64,000 nucleotides of DNA. Origin: Streptoalloteichus hindustanus (lineage in GTDB: Bacteria; Actinomycetota; Actinomycetes; Mycobacteriales; Pseudonocardiaceae). Location of the stretch: the NCBI RefSeq assembly GCF_900129375.1, contig NZ_FQVN01000001.1, positions 434,001-498,000 on the forward strand, in the 5' to 3' direction. The notes below the pieces were generated by a model. It searched no databases. It was not told where the DNA came from and was given only the letters and a program-made list of their open reading frames with translations. Positions 26,700 through 34,966 of this stretch are shown here, piece after piece. The position numbers and the translations under genes are program-made. Numbering within the stretch: position 1 is the first letter of the stretch; every line of letters begins with the position of its first letter.

Positions 26700-26743
26700 T
26701 GTCCATTGTAGACACCTTCATTACGGGCGAGTCCAATGTAGAC
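26700..26743 (+). promoter_or_regulatory. Two operator-like boxes 30 bp apart, with an orphan ribosome binding site downstream
   Basis: TGTCCATTGTAGACA (26700-26714) and GTCCAATGTAGAC (26731-26743) are related imperfect dyads whose equivalent positions are exactly 30 bp apart. GTCTACA-type dyads resemble BlaI/MecI/CopY operators. A GCGAGGAGAA site follows at 26771, but no start codon or frame comes after it. The setting is the gap between two convergent genes, where no promoter would be expected. Confidence 0.5.
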
Positions 26744-26797
26744 AGATTCGGACTCCGGAAACCACTACCCGCGAGGAGAACCGGAGCAAGCCGCAAG

Positions 26798-26831
26798 CCG
26801 GGGGTTGCCGCACGAGCGCGGCAACCCCCGG
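26798..26831. terminator. Bidirectional terminator
   Basis: CCGGGGGTTGCCGC and GCGGCAACCCCCGG form a 14-bp perfect stem with a six-base loop (ACGAGC), between the convergent GNAT and SIMPL genes. Confidence 0.85.
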
Positions 26832-26849
26832 GACGGCGGTTGGCTCGGC

Positions 26850-27455
26850 TCAGTCGAGCAGCGCCCAGGTCGCGGTGCACTGCGCCGAGACCGTCACGAG
26901 CTGGGGCTCCAGGTTCAGCTCGCCCACGTCGACCGAGGCCATCTCGTACGAGCGCGCGGCGGCGAACGTCGCGACGCCGTCCTGGCCGCCGTCGGCGAGC
27001 CGCAGCAGCGGGCCGAGCTGGGCGCCCAGGGCGGCGGCGTAGCCCTCGGCCCGGCGCCGGGCGTCCGACACGGCCCGGTGCTGGGCCTCCCACACCGCCT
27101 CGTGGTCGTCGGACAGCTCCCAGTTCGGCCCGTTCAGGTTCGCCGGCTCGGCCGCCACCAGCCGACCGACCAGCTCCTCCAGCACCGCGGGATCGGTCAC
27201 CCTGAGCACGTAGCGCTGCTCGGCCCGCGCGCCGGAGACCCGGTCGCGCTCCCAGTTCTCCATCACCGCCAGCTGACGGGACCGCACGTCCACCCCGGGC
27301 GTCGCGAGCAACGGCTCGACGTCGGCGACCCGCGCGTTCAGCGCGGACACCGCCTCGGCCCGATCGCGCCCCTTGACGGCGAAGGTCGCCCACAGCTCCG
27401 CCCGGTCCGCGGTCCGCTCGGTCTCACCACTGCCCCTGGTCACCACTTCGGCCAT
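26850..27455 (-). CDS. SIMPL-domain protein (DUF541)
   Basis: This 201-residue protein matches the SIMPL/DUF541 family: MAEVVTRGSGETERTADRAE at the start, then ALNARVADVEPLLATPGVDV and RAEGYAAALGAQLGPLLRLA. The family includes periplasmic oxidative stress proteins in Gram-negative bacteria. No signal peptide is seen here, so this one is likely cytoplasmic. The ATG at 27455 is the natural start, since the family begins with this motif. It lies 58 bp after the APC permease gene on the same strand and may be cotranscribed with it. Its molecular role is unknown. Confidence 0.82.
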   Translation of the reverse strand: MAEVVTRGSGETERTADRAELWATFAVKGRDRAEAVSALNARVADVEPLLATPGVDVRSRQLAVMENWERDRVSGARAEQRYVLRVTDPAVLEELVGRLVAAEPANLNGPNWELSDDHEAVWEAQHRAVSDARRRAEGYAAALGAQLGPLLRLADGGQDGVATFAAARSYEMASVDVGELNLEPQLVTVSAQCTATWALLD

Positions 27456-27513
27456 GGGCTCCAGCGAACCGCCAACCGGGCCGCCTCGCAACGATCCCGC
27501 CCGACGGGTTCGC

Positions 27514-29379
27514 CTAGTCGCGGAGCGCGGGGCGGGCGGCCGGCGGGCGGACCGGGGCCGGCGGGAGGCCCAGCGGGTGCTGGAGCCGGCAGACCGCGAC
27601 GCCGAGCCGGCCCACCGACCTGGCGATCGCGGCGCCCTGGCCGTTGTGCAGCGCCCGGTGCCACCACCGCCGCGGCCGCACCTCGCCGACCAGCACCACC
27701 ACGTGGCGCTCCTGGCGGCCCCGCACCCAGCGGGCGATCGTGGGGCCGAGCCCGCCGGGGCCCCGCTCCACCAGCGTCAGCGGCACGTCCGGGTGCCACG
27801 CCTCCCACCCGCGCTGGAGCTCGGCCGCGCCCGGTCCGCCGTCGCCGGTGACGACGTGCACCGCGACCACGCGCTCGCCCAGCGACAGCGCCGTGGACAG
27901 GCAGCGCGAGGTCAGGACCGACAGCCCGGCCACCGGCACCACCACGACCGACTCGTCCCTGCGCGGCCGCTCCAGCGGTTGCCCGAGGCCCAACGCCCGG
28001 CCGATGGCCTGGTAGGCCAGGTTGACCCTGGTCAACAGCACTACGAGCAGCGGGAGCACCACCGCGACGAGCCATGCGCCGTCGGTGAACTTCACGGCGG
28101 TGACCACGGCCGCGCAGGCCGCCGTCACCACCGCGCCGGTGGCGTTGAGCGCGAGCCGCCACCGCCAGCCCCGGCCCCGCGTCCGCAGCCAGTGGCGCAC
28201 CATGCCCGCCTGGCACAACGCGAAGCCCACGAAGACGCCGATCGCGAACATCGGCACGAGCAGGTCCAGCCGCCCGCCCGTGGCCACCAGCAGCACGGCG
28301 CTGAGCGCCGCGAGCACGAGCACGCCGGCGCGGTGCACGAGGCGGTCCGCCTTCAGCCCGAACGCGTGCGGCAGGAAGTGGTCCCTGGACAGCCGCGCCG
28401 CCAGCACCGGCAGGCCGCCGAAGGAGGTGTTCGCGGCCAGGGCGAGCAGCAGCACCGTCGCCAGCTGCACGACGACGTACCCGAACCCGGTGCCGAACGA
28501 CCCCTCCACGAGCAGCGACAACAGCGTGCGGCCCTCGACCGGCCGCACGTCGAACCGCTCGACGAGCACGGCGAGGCCGAGCAGCAGACCCCCGAGGAGC
28601 AGGCCGAGCAGCGCCTCCGCCCGTGCCGCGCGCCTCGGCGCCGGCGACCGGAAGGCCGGGGTGGCGTTGGCGATGGCCTCCACGCCCGTCAGCGCGGAGC
28701 AGCCGTTGGCGAACGCCGCGACCACCAGCAGCAGTCCCACGCCCGCCGTGGTCTGGGCCTGGCTGGGGGCGGGCAGCGGGCTCACCGGCTCGCCCCGGAC
28801 GAGGCCGAGCACGACGACGGCCGCCAACGCGACCACGAACACCACGGCCGGCAACGCGAAGGCGCGGGCGCTGGCCACCACGCCCCGCAGGTTCACCAGC
28901 GTGATCACGGCCAGCGCGCCGAGGCACAGCTCGGTGGTCCACGGCAGCAGCCCGGGCACGGCCGAGGTCAGCGCGGCGACGCCGGCGGCGACCGACACGG
29001 CCGCGTTCAGCACGTAGTCGATGATCAGCGAGGCGGCGGCGACCAGCCCGGCGCGCTGACCGAGGTTGCGCCGGGCGACGGTGTAGGCGCCGCCGCCGTC
29101 CGGGTAGGCGACGATCACCTGCCGGTAGGCCAGCACGAGGAGCGCCAGCAGCAGGACGATCGCGGCCGTGACCGGGAGGGTCCACGCGACGCCCGCGCCG
29201 CCGGCGGCCGCGAGGCCGAGGACGACCTGCTCCGGGCCGTAGGACACCGAGGCCAGGGCGTCCAGCCCCAGCGCGGCCACGCCGGTCAGCACACCGAGCC
29301 GGAACCGGTGGTCGCCGCCGGCGACCGCGCCGGTCCCGGCGACCGCCGATGGGGGTTTGTCGGCCGTTTCTGTTGCCAC
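27514..29379 (-). CDS. APC-superfamily amino-acid permease with C-terminal cytoplasmic domain
   Basis: This 621-residue protein has about twelve membrane segments at residues 30-470 and a soluble domain of about 150 residues at the C-terminus. The start of the transporter is typical: LGLDALASVSYGPEQVVLGL, then DGGGAYTVARRNLGQRAGLV and TGVEAIANATPAF. The C-terminal part (DESVVVVPVAGLSVLTSRCL, RVVAVHVVTG) resembles a universal-stress-like fold, often found in this subfamily. The GTG start lacks a clear ribosome binding site. Substrates may be amino acids or polyamines; potassium has also been proposed for related proteins. Confidence 0.88.
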   Translation of the reverse strand: MATETADKPPSAVAGTGAVAGGDHRFRLGVLTGVAALGLDALASVSYGPEQVVLGLAAAGGAGVAWTLPVTAAIVLLLALLVLAYRQVIVAYPDGGGAYTVARRNLGQRAGLVAAASLIIDYVLNAAVSVAAGVAALTSAVPGLLPWTTELCLGALAVITLVNLRGVVASARAFALPAVVFVVALAAVVVLGLVRGEPVSPLPAPSQAQTTAGVGLLLVVAAFANGCSALTGVEAIANATPAFRSPAPRRAARAEALLGLLLGGLLLGLAVLVERFDVRPVEGRTLLSLLVEGSFGTGFGYVVVQLATVLLLALAANTSFGGLPVLAARLSRDHFLPHAFGLKADRLVHRAGVLVLAALSAVLLVATGGRLDLLVPMFAIGVFVGFALCQAGMVRHWLRTRGRGWRWRLALNATGAVVTAACAAVVTAVKFTDGAWLVAVVLPLLVVLLTRVNLAYQAIGRALGLGQPLERPRRDESVVVVPVAGLSVLTSRCLSTALSLGERVVAVHVVTGDGGPGAAELQRGWEAWHPDVPLTLVERGPGGLGPTIARWVRGRQERHVVVLVGEVRPRRWWHRALHNGQGAAIARSVGRLGVAVCRLQHPLGLPPAPVRPPAARPALRD

Positions 29380-29479
29380 GGCACGGACTCTGCGTCCGGC
29401 CCCGCCCGGTTCCGGAACCCCCTTGACGCGCTCCTGATCCTTTCCTGCGCGATCCAGACGTGCTCCTGACGCCGCCCTC

Positions 29480-29501
29480 GGCCGGGCGGTGTCGCCCGGC
29501 C
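29480..29501 (-). terminator. Hairpin after the GNAT gene
   Basis: GGCCGGGCG pairs with CGCCCGGCC around a GTGT loop, about 25 bases past the stop codon of the acetyltransferase gene. Confidence 0.65.
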
Positions 29502-29527
29502 AGGGGGCCGCCGGCTGGGGCCGACCG

Positions 29528-30040
29528 CTAGGCGGTGCCGCCGAGCCGCTGCTCGAAGAGCTGACCAGGCCAGTCGCCGACGTGGAAGCGCTCCGTGGGC
29601 GTGAACCCGTTCCGGGTGTAGTACCGGATCAGGCTGCCGTCACCGCCGGCGTAGCAGTCGACGCGCACCAGGTCGATGCCGCGCTCCCGGGCGATGTCCC
29701 TGGCGTGGTCGAGCAGCGTCGACCCCACGCGGTGGCCGGCGTACTCGCGCGCGGTCAGCAGCAGTCGGACGTACAGCTCACGCTCGTCCGCGGGCGTGAT
29801 GTAGCGGGTGGGTTCCTCGGCCACGCACAGCGTGCCGGCCGGGTTCCCGTCGATCTCCGCGATCCAGAACCCGTCCTCGGCGGCGGTCTTCTGCACGAAC
29901 TCGACGCGCTCGGGGTTGCTCGACCACGGCTTGTCGCCCCACTGCCCGGAGCGCCCGTGCGCGACCAGCCAGGCGACGGCGTCGTCGAACATCTTCAGCA
30001 CGGCGGGGGCGTCGGCCGGTCCACCAGGTCGGATCTTCAC
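29528..30040 (-). CDS. GNAT-family N-acetyltransferase
   Basis: This 170-residue protein begins KIRPGGPADAPAVLKMFDDA. Its acetyl-CoA loop is LLLTAREYAGHRVGSTLLDH, followed by DLVRVDCYAGGDGSLIRYYT and NGFTPTERF, the normal GNAT order. GTG at 30040 is preceded by AGGAGG at seven bases. It has its own promoter region, with a TCGCA-N7-TGCGA dyad at 30103-30119, divergent from the AAA ATPase gene. Substrate is not known. Confidence 0.87.
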   Translation of the reverse strand: MKIRPGGPADAPAVLKMFDDAVAWLVAHGRSGQWGDKPWSSNPERVEFVQKTAAEDGFWIAEIDGNPAGTLCVAEEPTRYITPADERELYVRLLLTAREYAGHRVGSTLLDHARDIARERGIDLVRVDCYAGGDGSLIRYYTRNGFTPTERFHVGDWPGQLFEQRLGGTA

Positions 30041-30102
30041 TCCACGCCTCCTGTCGCGCCGCGCGCTTCGCGCTTCCACCACCTCGACTGTGCGCCCGAC
30101 TG

Positions 30103-30120
30103 TCGCACATCGTATGCGAT
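30103..30120. promoter_or_regulatory. Dyad in the GNAT/ATPase divergent promoter
   Basis: TCGCA-CATCGTA-TGCGA overlaps a second dyad, ATCG-TATG-CGAT. The site is in the more AT-rich part of the gap and could be an operator for the acetyltransferase gene. Confidence 0.35.
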
Positions 30121-30245
30121 ATTGGAAGGACGAAGATCCCTCGTCCGGCCCAGCCCCGCCATCACCCCTCCGGGCGAACGACACCCCCCTCGCGCTCTCT
30201 GCCCAGATATCGGGATACGGCTAGAGAGGCGGATAACGTCCCAGC

Positions 30246-31433
30246 GTGGACCCGGTGCGCAACCCGTTCGCGCCCGGAGCCGGCCAGCGGCCGCCCGAGC
30301 TGGCCGGCCGGGACCGTGAGCTGTCGGCGTTCGAGGTCGTGCTGGAGCGCGTGGCGCGGGGCCGGCCCGAGCGCAGCCTGGTGCTGACGGGCCTGCGGGG
30401 CGTGGGCAAGACGGTTCTGCTCGGGGAGCTGCGGTCGATGGCGCTCCGCAGGGGCTGGGGCTCGGGCAAGGTGGAGGCCCGCCCGGACGCCGGGCTGCGG
30501 CGCCCGCTCGCGGCGGCGTTGCACCGGGCCGTCCGCGACCTCGCCGTCCGGCACCGCGCCCCCGACCGGGTGGACGCCGTGCTGGGCGTGCTGAAGGCGT
30601 TCGCCCTGCGGGCCGCCGAGGACGGGGCGAAGCTGCGCGACCGCTGGCAACCCGGCATCGACGTGCCCGCCGCGCGGGGCAGGGCGGACTCCGGCGACAT
30701 CGAGATCGACCTGGTCGAGCTGTTCACCGACGTCGCCGAGCTCGCGGCCGACGTCGGCACCGGGGTGGCGCTGCTGGTGGACGAGATGCAGGACGTGCGC
30801 CCGGCGGACGTCTCGGCCCTGTGCGCGTCGTGCCACGAGCTCGCCCAGTCGGGCGCGCCGCTGGTCGTGGTCGGCGCCGGCCTGCCCCACCTGCCGGCGG
30901 TGCTCTCGGCCAGCAAGTCCTACTCCGAGCGGCTGTTCCGGTACGTGTCCGTGGACCGGCTGACCCGGGCCGAGCACCACCGGGCGGTGACGGCGCCGGT
31001 CGAGCGGGAGGGCGCCGGGATCACGCCGGACGCCGTCGCGGCGCTGTTCGAGGCGTCGGGCGGCTACCCGTACTTCGTGCAGGCCTACAGCAAGGCCGCG
31101 TGGGACGCGGCGCCGACCGACCCGATCACGGCCGAGGACGTGGCGGTGGCGGCCCCGGAGGCGGACGGGGAGCTGGCCGTCGGGTTCTTCGGCTCGCGGT
31201 ACGAACGCGCGACGCCCGCGGAGCGGGAGTACCTGGTGGCGATGGCCGAGCTGACCGGGGGCAGGGACGAGGCGGTGGCCACCGCCGGGGTGGCGGACCA
31301 CCTGGGCCGCCGGCCGTCCTCCCTCTCGCCGGCGCGGGACAGCCTGTTGAAGAAGGGGCTGGTCTTCTCGGCGGAGCGGGGGCGGATCGCCTTCACCGTG
31401 CCGCACTTCGGCCGGTTCCTCCTGCGGGCCTGA
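30246..31433 (+). CDS. Stand-alone AAA ATPase with C-terminal winged helix (ORC/Cdc6-like)
   Basis: This 395-residue ATPase has Walker A GLRGVGKTVLLGEL, Walker B VALLVDEMQDVRPADV and a sensor-like VVVGAGLPHLPAVLSASKSY. The second half has helical lid and winged-helix features (GGYPYFVQAYSKAAW, then GRIAFTVPHFGRFLLRA at the very end). Such P-loop proteins, related to archaeal ORC/MalT-type ATPases, appear as single genes in actinomycetes and their work is unknown. A GATAAC -10 box ends eight bases before the GTG and no ribosome binding site is present, so the transcript is probably leaderless. No toxin, nuclease or phage genes lie beside it. Confidence 0.8.
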   Translation: MDPVRNPFAPGAGQRPPELAGRDRELSAFEVVLERVARGRPERSLVLTGLRGVGKTVLLGELRSMALRRGWGSGKVEARPDAGLRRPLAAALHRAVRDLAVRHRAPDRVDAVLGVLKAFALRAAEDGAKLRDRWQPGIDVPAARGRADSGDIEIDLVELFTDVAELAADVGTGVALLVDEMQDVRPADVSALCASCHELAQSGAPLVVVGAGLPHLPAVLSASKSYSERLFRYVSVDRLTRAEHHRAVTAPVEREGAGITPDAVAALFEASGGYPYFVQAYSKAAWDAAPTDPITAEDVAVAAPEADGELAVGFFGSRYERATPAEREYLVAMAELTGGRDEAVATAGVADHLGRRPSSLSPARDSLLKKGLVFSAERGRIAFTVPHFGRFLLRA

Positions 31434-31761
31434 CGGCCCGCGCGCCGCTCGGCGAAACGGTCGTCCACCGCGGGGCGACCTGCGTCACGCACTTTATAGA
31501 TCTTTTCCTAGACAACCCGAGAAAACCTGATCGTGATAGGCGGAGCGTGAGCCCTGGCTCACAGTCCGGGCCGGGGCCGCGTTACAGCAATGTCCGACAG
31601 ATCACAGATCTGACCGCAAGACAGCCGGCGTTCACCCCGGGTTCGCCAACGAATCGTCGGTTTGTGCGCCACCTCACCGATGAATCGGGTGCGAACCCCC
31701 TCGCCGATAGCGCATACTTGCTGTGCCGCCGAAGAGACAACACCCCAAGGGGATGAGAAAA
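31434..31761. other. AT-richer intergenic region before the tiny basic protein
   Basis: This stretch, notably ACTTTATAGATCTTTTCCTA near 31491, is much richer in A and T than its surroundings. No gene was found in it. A CATACT element near 31708 could be the -10 box of the small gene that follows. Confidence 0.45.
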
Positions 31762-31908
31762 GTGAACCTGGCCGCGAAGATCCGCGCCCGTCGTGCTCAG
31801 GCCCGGACTCGCCGCGCAGTGACCCGTGCGATCGACGCCGCCGCCACTCCGGCGCTGCGGCACGAGCTGATGGTGATCGCTCAGAGCCAGTTGAACTCCC
31901 TCCGCTGA
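31762..31908 (+). CDS. Tiny basic helical protein of unknown function (48 aa)
   Basis: The product of 48 residues begins VNLAAKIRARRAQARTRRAV and ends RHELMVIAQSQLNSLR. It is strongly basic in its first half and looks like one or two amphipathic helices. Similar short proteins, starting with N-L-x-x-K-I-R-A-R-R, occur in related actinomycetes and have no known role. GTG at 31762 is favoured because AAGGGG is eight to nine bases upstream; the ATG at 31753 directly abuts it. A strong intrinsic terminator follows closely, so the gene forms a compact unit of its own. Nucleic acid binding is possible from the charge but not shown. Confidence 0.7.
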   Translation: MNLAAKIRARRAQARTRRAVTRAIDAAATPALRHELMVIAQSQLNSLR

Positions 31909-31977
31909 GCGGATCGCCGTGGTGGACGCCCAACCTCGACCGGGCAGCCCTCCCGCCACGGCGCGCTCCGGAGGCTT

Positions 31978-32025
31978 GAGCGGCCTCGGTGCACCTCCCG
32001 CGCACCGAGGCCGCTCTTTTTCTTT
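31978..32025 (+). terminator. Strong intrinsic terminator with U-run
   Basis: GAGCGGCCTCGGTGC pairs perfectly with GCACCGAGGCCGCTC (15 bp, nine-base loop) and is followed by TTTTTCTTT, which is rare in this DNA. Confidence 0.92.
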
Positions 32026-32072
32026 CCACCGGTCGAGTGAAATACTGCGGCCGCGTTCGGGGCCTTGTGCCA

Positions 32073-32181
32073 GGTGACCGGCGTCACCAACTCGAATGGG
32101 TGTAACACCGTCGAGTAAGGAACCGATGTTCCAGACGACCCCGCGGTGCTGTCGGACCCCCGACCTGGCAGCACCGCGGGG
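32073..32181 (+). ncRNA. Candidate small transcript with its own promoter dyad and terminator
   Basis: A GGTGAC-CGGC-GTCACC dyad (32073-32088) is followed by an AAGGA site and an ATG at 32126. A 13-bp perfect hairpin then forms from CCCCGCGGTGCTG (32139-32151) and CAGCACCGCGGGG (32169-32181), ending in GTTTCCC. It lies after one terminator and before another for the opposite strand, so it looks like a separate short transcription unit. It could also encode a 36-codon peptide starting MFQTTPRCCR, in which case the hairpin would lie within the frame. Function is unknown. Confidence 0.4.
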
Positions 32182-32303
32182 TTTCCCATGTCCGGCCCTC
32201 GGCGCTGTGGACAACGCGCGACAGGGGCACCCGTGACAGCCGCGTGATCAAACCCGCGCATGCGACCGGGCGCGGTGCGCGGTCCGCGCGAGCCCCCCAA
32301 CGA

Positions 32304-32343
32304 GAACGGCCGGGCAGGGGGCGGTCCCCGTGCCCGGCCGTTC
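32304..32343 (-). terminator. Terminator of the serine protease gene
   Basis: GAACGGCCGGGCA and TGCCCGGCCGTTC form a 13-bp perfect stem around a 14-base loop, 14 bases past the protease stop codon. Confidence 0.85.
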
Positions 32344-32356
32344 GCGGTCGCCGGCG

Positions 32357-33934
32357 TCAGCCGATGTCGAACGCCTTCGGCGGAGTGCGGTTGTCGGCGT
32401 GGTCGAGGCCGATGGCGCAGTAGCGCCACGGCGCCCCCGACTTCTTCAGGAAGGCCGGGATGCGCAGGTAGGTCCGGTACCCGGCGGGGTCAGCGCAGTC
32501 GGTGGTGGCCCTGGGGCCGTACTTGATCTCGTAGCCGGTGATCTCCCAGGGCTGGAAGATCGGGTTCACCACCCAGCTGTCGTCCGACTCCCACGCGTCG
32601 ACGACGGGCGCCACGGTCGGCGGGGTGTCGTCCACCCGGACCGAGGTGAGCGACGCGAACCGGTGCGGCTGCCAGCCCCGGCCCACGGTCGGGCTCGGAC
32701 CGCCCACCGCGCACAGCACGTACAGGTTCTCGCCCTTCGGCACGAGGTCGTCGAAGACGGGCCGGTCGGCGAGCGCGAACACCGAGCCGTAGCCGGCCGG
32801 GTCGGTGCAGTCGGTCGTCCCGAACGGGCCGACCTTGACCTGGGCATAGCGCGCGCCGTTGCCGGTGAGGGCGGCCTGCCAGCGGACCGGGCCGGAGCCG
32901 CCGTCCGCCTGCGGCACCCGCGACTGCGTCACGGGCCGCTGCTGGTTCACCACGAGCGGCTGCCCGGGGTCCAGCGCGCAGCGGGGGGACTTCGGCGTGA
33001 ACTCCGAGCCCGCGAGGCACCCGCCGAGGACGCCCACCGGGATCGCGTAGGACGTGCCCTTCCTGGCGACGACACCGTCCTTCCCGGCCTCGCAGGGCCG
33101 ACCGAGCAGGCACTCGCCCAGGTAGCCGGGCTCCACAGTCGTGTTGGTTAGCGCGACGACCCGGTCGGCCCCGGCCCGGACCACCGGCGAGCCGGACGAG
33201 CCGCCGACGATGCCCGCGCAGTCGTTGGAGATCGCGCCCGTCCACAGCCAGGGGCCCTCGGCGACGTTGGCGGCGGCGCCGGCCCGGCAGCGGGAGTGCC
33301 GCAGGAACTGCTGGTCCTCGGGGATGTCGTTGACCGGCGCGTGCGCCACCTCCACGGCCTCCCCGGCCGCCGGCGCCCGGCCGTCCAGCCGCAGCGGCCG
33401 CACGTCGATCTTCCCGAGCTCGCCGTACGTGGTGTCCAGCTCGATGACGGCGACGTCCACCACCTTCATGGTGGCGTAGCGGACGCTGCGCACCGGGAAC
33501 GCGCGGTGCTGGGCGACGGTGTCGACGAAGTAGGCCGGGGTGAACCGCCACCCCGAGCCCTCCTGCCCGGTGGGCTGGTCGACCCGCACCTCGTTGGTCG
33601 TCAGGTCCTGGGAGACGCAGTGCCCGTTGGTCACGACCAGCGCCCGCGCGTCCGGCCGCACCTGTCCCTCGCCGGCGACCACGCTCGCCGTGCAGTGGAT
33701 TCCGTCGTTGTTGACGAGCCGCCCGACGGCGCGGAAGCGCTTCGCGGCCGGGTCGGTGGACCGCAGCAGCGGCGCGTCCACCCCGGCCCGGGGCTGTTCG
33801 GTCGGACTGGCGGTCGCGGCCCCAGGAGTCGTGGCCGCGGTGGGCGCGGCCCCCGCGGGGGCGGCGACCGTCAACAGGCCGCCCATCACCGCGGCCGCCA
33901 CGATCGCGCCGGCGGTTCGTTGCGCTGTGCTCAT
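32357..33934 (-). CDS. Secreted trypsin-like serine protease
   Basis: This 525-residue protein starts with a Sec signal peptide (RTAGAIVAAAVMGGLLTVAA followed by PAGAA). The peptidase domain has the triad in LVVTNGHCVSQDL (His), MKVVDVAVIELDT (Asp) and GIVGGSSGSPVVR (Ser). The C-terminal 200 residues hold two related modules around TTDCTDPAGYGSVFALADRP and TTDCADPAGYRTYLRI, which may bind polymers or cell wall. ATG at 33934 has GGGGAGAG as ribosome binding site. It is monocistronic. As an extracellular protease it probably serves nutrition or processing of surface proteins. Confidence 0.9.
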   Translation of the reverse strand: MSTAQRTAGAIVAAAVMGGLLTVAAPAGAAPTAATTPGAATASPTEQPRAGVDAPLLRSTDPAAKRFRAVGRLVNNDGIHCTASVVAGEGQVRPDARALVVTNGHCVSQDLTTNEVRVDQPTGQEGSGWRFTPAYFVDTVAQHRAFPVRSVRYATMKVVDVAVIELDTTYGELGKIDVRPLRLDGRAPAAGEAVEVAHAPVNDIPEDQQFLRHSRCRAGAAANVAEGPWLWTGAISNDCAGIVGGSSGSPVVRAGADRVVALTNTTVEPGYLGECLLGRPCEAGKDGVVARKGTSYAIPVGVLGGCLAGSEFTPKSPRCALDPGQPLVVNQQRPVTQSRVPQADGGSGPVRWQAALTGNGARYAQVKVGPFGTTDCTDPAGYGSVFALADRPVFDDLVPKGENLYVLCAVGGPSPTVGRGWQPHRFASLTSVRVDDTPPTVAPVVDAWESDDSWVVNPIFQPWEITGYEIKYGPRATTDCADPAGYRTYLRIPAFLKKSGAPWRYCAIGLDHADNRTPPKAFDIG

Positions 33935-34192
33935 GCTCTCCCCTCTGGTTCGAGCGCCCGACCCGCGGTGGCGGGTCGGGTGAGTCCCGGTGTGCCACCG
34001 GTCAGGAGGCACCCGGTTGAGCTACGGGTGACGGCTGTGCGCCCTCTCACGAGTGACAGGTGAGCCCAGCCACAGTCCACGGTGCGACCAGGCGGGTCGA
34101 AGATCAACCGCCCATGGGTCGCTCGATGACCGCTGGAATGATCGGACGGGTAACGGGTCACCTGTCGTTCAGGAAAGCGGGGTAGCAGGGTC

Positions 34193-34849
34193 GTGAACGA
34201 CCTGGTATTCGGGGCGATCAACGGGTTGGCCGGCCTCAGCCCGCTGTTCGACGCGGTCGGCCGGTTCGCCGCCGGCCCGCTGATCTACCTGCTGTTCGCC
34301 GCCGGCGGGGTGTCCCTGCTGCTGGCCATGCGCGGCCGGACCCGAACGGACAACCTGTGGATGGTCGGTCAGGTGGGCGCCGCGCTCGCGCTCGGCTTCC
34401 TGGTCAACCGGGTGCTGCGCTGGATGGAGCTGTCCCGCCGCCCGTTCGAGAGCCGACCGGTCGTCCAGCTCGTGCAGCACGAGCCGGGGGTGTCCTTCCC
34501 CAGCAACCACGCGACCGCCGCGGTGACCGTGGCCCTGGTCGTGGGCGTGTTCGTCTCCGCGACCTGGGGGCTCGCGCTGGGCGTTCCCGCCGCGCTGGTC
34601 GCGTTGTCCCGCGTCTTCGTGGGCGTGCACTGGCCGGCCGACATCCTCTGCGGCGCCGTCGTCGGCCTGGTGGCGACGCTGCTGGTGCGGTGGGCCGCCC
34701 GCCTGCTCCGGGACCGGTTCCCGAGATCGGGCGGGGGCGGCGTCGAGGCCCCCCGCCTGGTCTCCGCGCCCCGCGCCGAGGTCGACGCCGAGACCGTCGT
34801 GCTGGTCCGCGACCCCGACCAGACCGTGGTGCTGCCGCGCGTCCGCTGA
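34193..34849 (+). CDS. PAP2-family phosphatase (undecaprenyl-diphosphatase-like)
   Basis: This 218-residue membrane phosphatase has the three PAP2 motifs: RRPFESRP, GVSFPSNHATA, and LSRVFVGVHWPADI. Five to six membrane segments are visible. It likely removes a phosphate from undecaprenyl diphosphate or phosphatidic acid. The last 45 residues are a polar tail that ends AETVVLVRDPDQTVVLPRVR. The TVVL motif appears twice in this tail and again several times in the VanW protein at 39646, which suggests a common kinase. The GTG start has only a weak ribosome binding site. It is alone in its unit. Confidence 0.9.
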   Translation: MNDLVFGAINGLAGLSPLFDAVGRFAAGPLIYLLFAAGGVSLLLAMRGRTRTDNLWMVGQVGAALALGFLVNRVLRWMELSRRPFESRPVVQLVQHEPGVSFPSNHATAAVTVALVVGVFVSATWGLALGVPAALVALSRVFVGVHWPADILCGAVVGLVATLLVRWAARLLRDRFPRSGGGGVEAPRLVSAPRAEVDAETVVLVRDPDQTVVLPRVR

Positions 34850-34873
34850 CCACCCCGCGCCCTCGACGCCGTC

Positions 34874-34911
34874 GACGGGTGCCCGGCCGGCTCCCCGGCC
34901 GGGCACCCGTC
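34874..34911. terminator. Bidirectional terminator
   Basis: A 17-bp perfect stem starts GACGGGTGCCCGG and closes with a CTCC loop, between the convergent PAP2 and methyltransferase genes. Confidence 0.88.
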
Positions 34912-34966
34912 GTTCTCCCGGTGTTCCACCCGCCGTCACCTCGCCGGCGGAGGACGCGTCCCCCGC

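Noticed and set aside
32073-32181. 6C-type small RNA
   Set aside because: The loop has five C residues and only one of the two hairpins needed is present, so the match is not good enough for that name.
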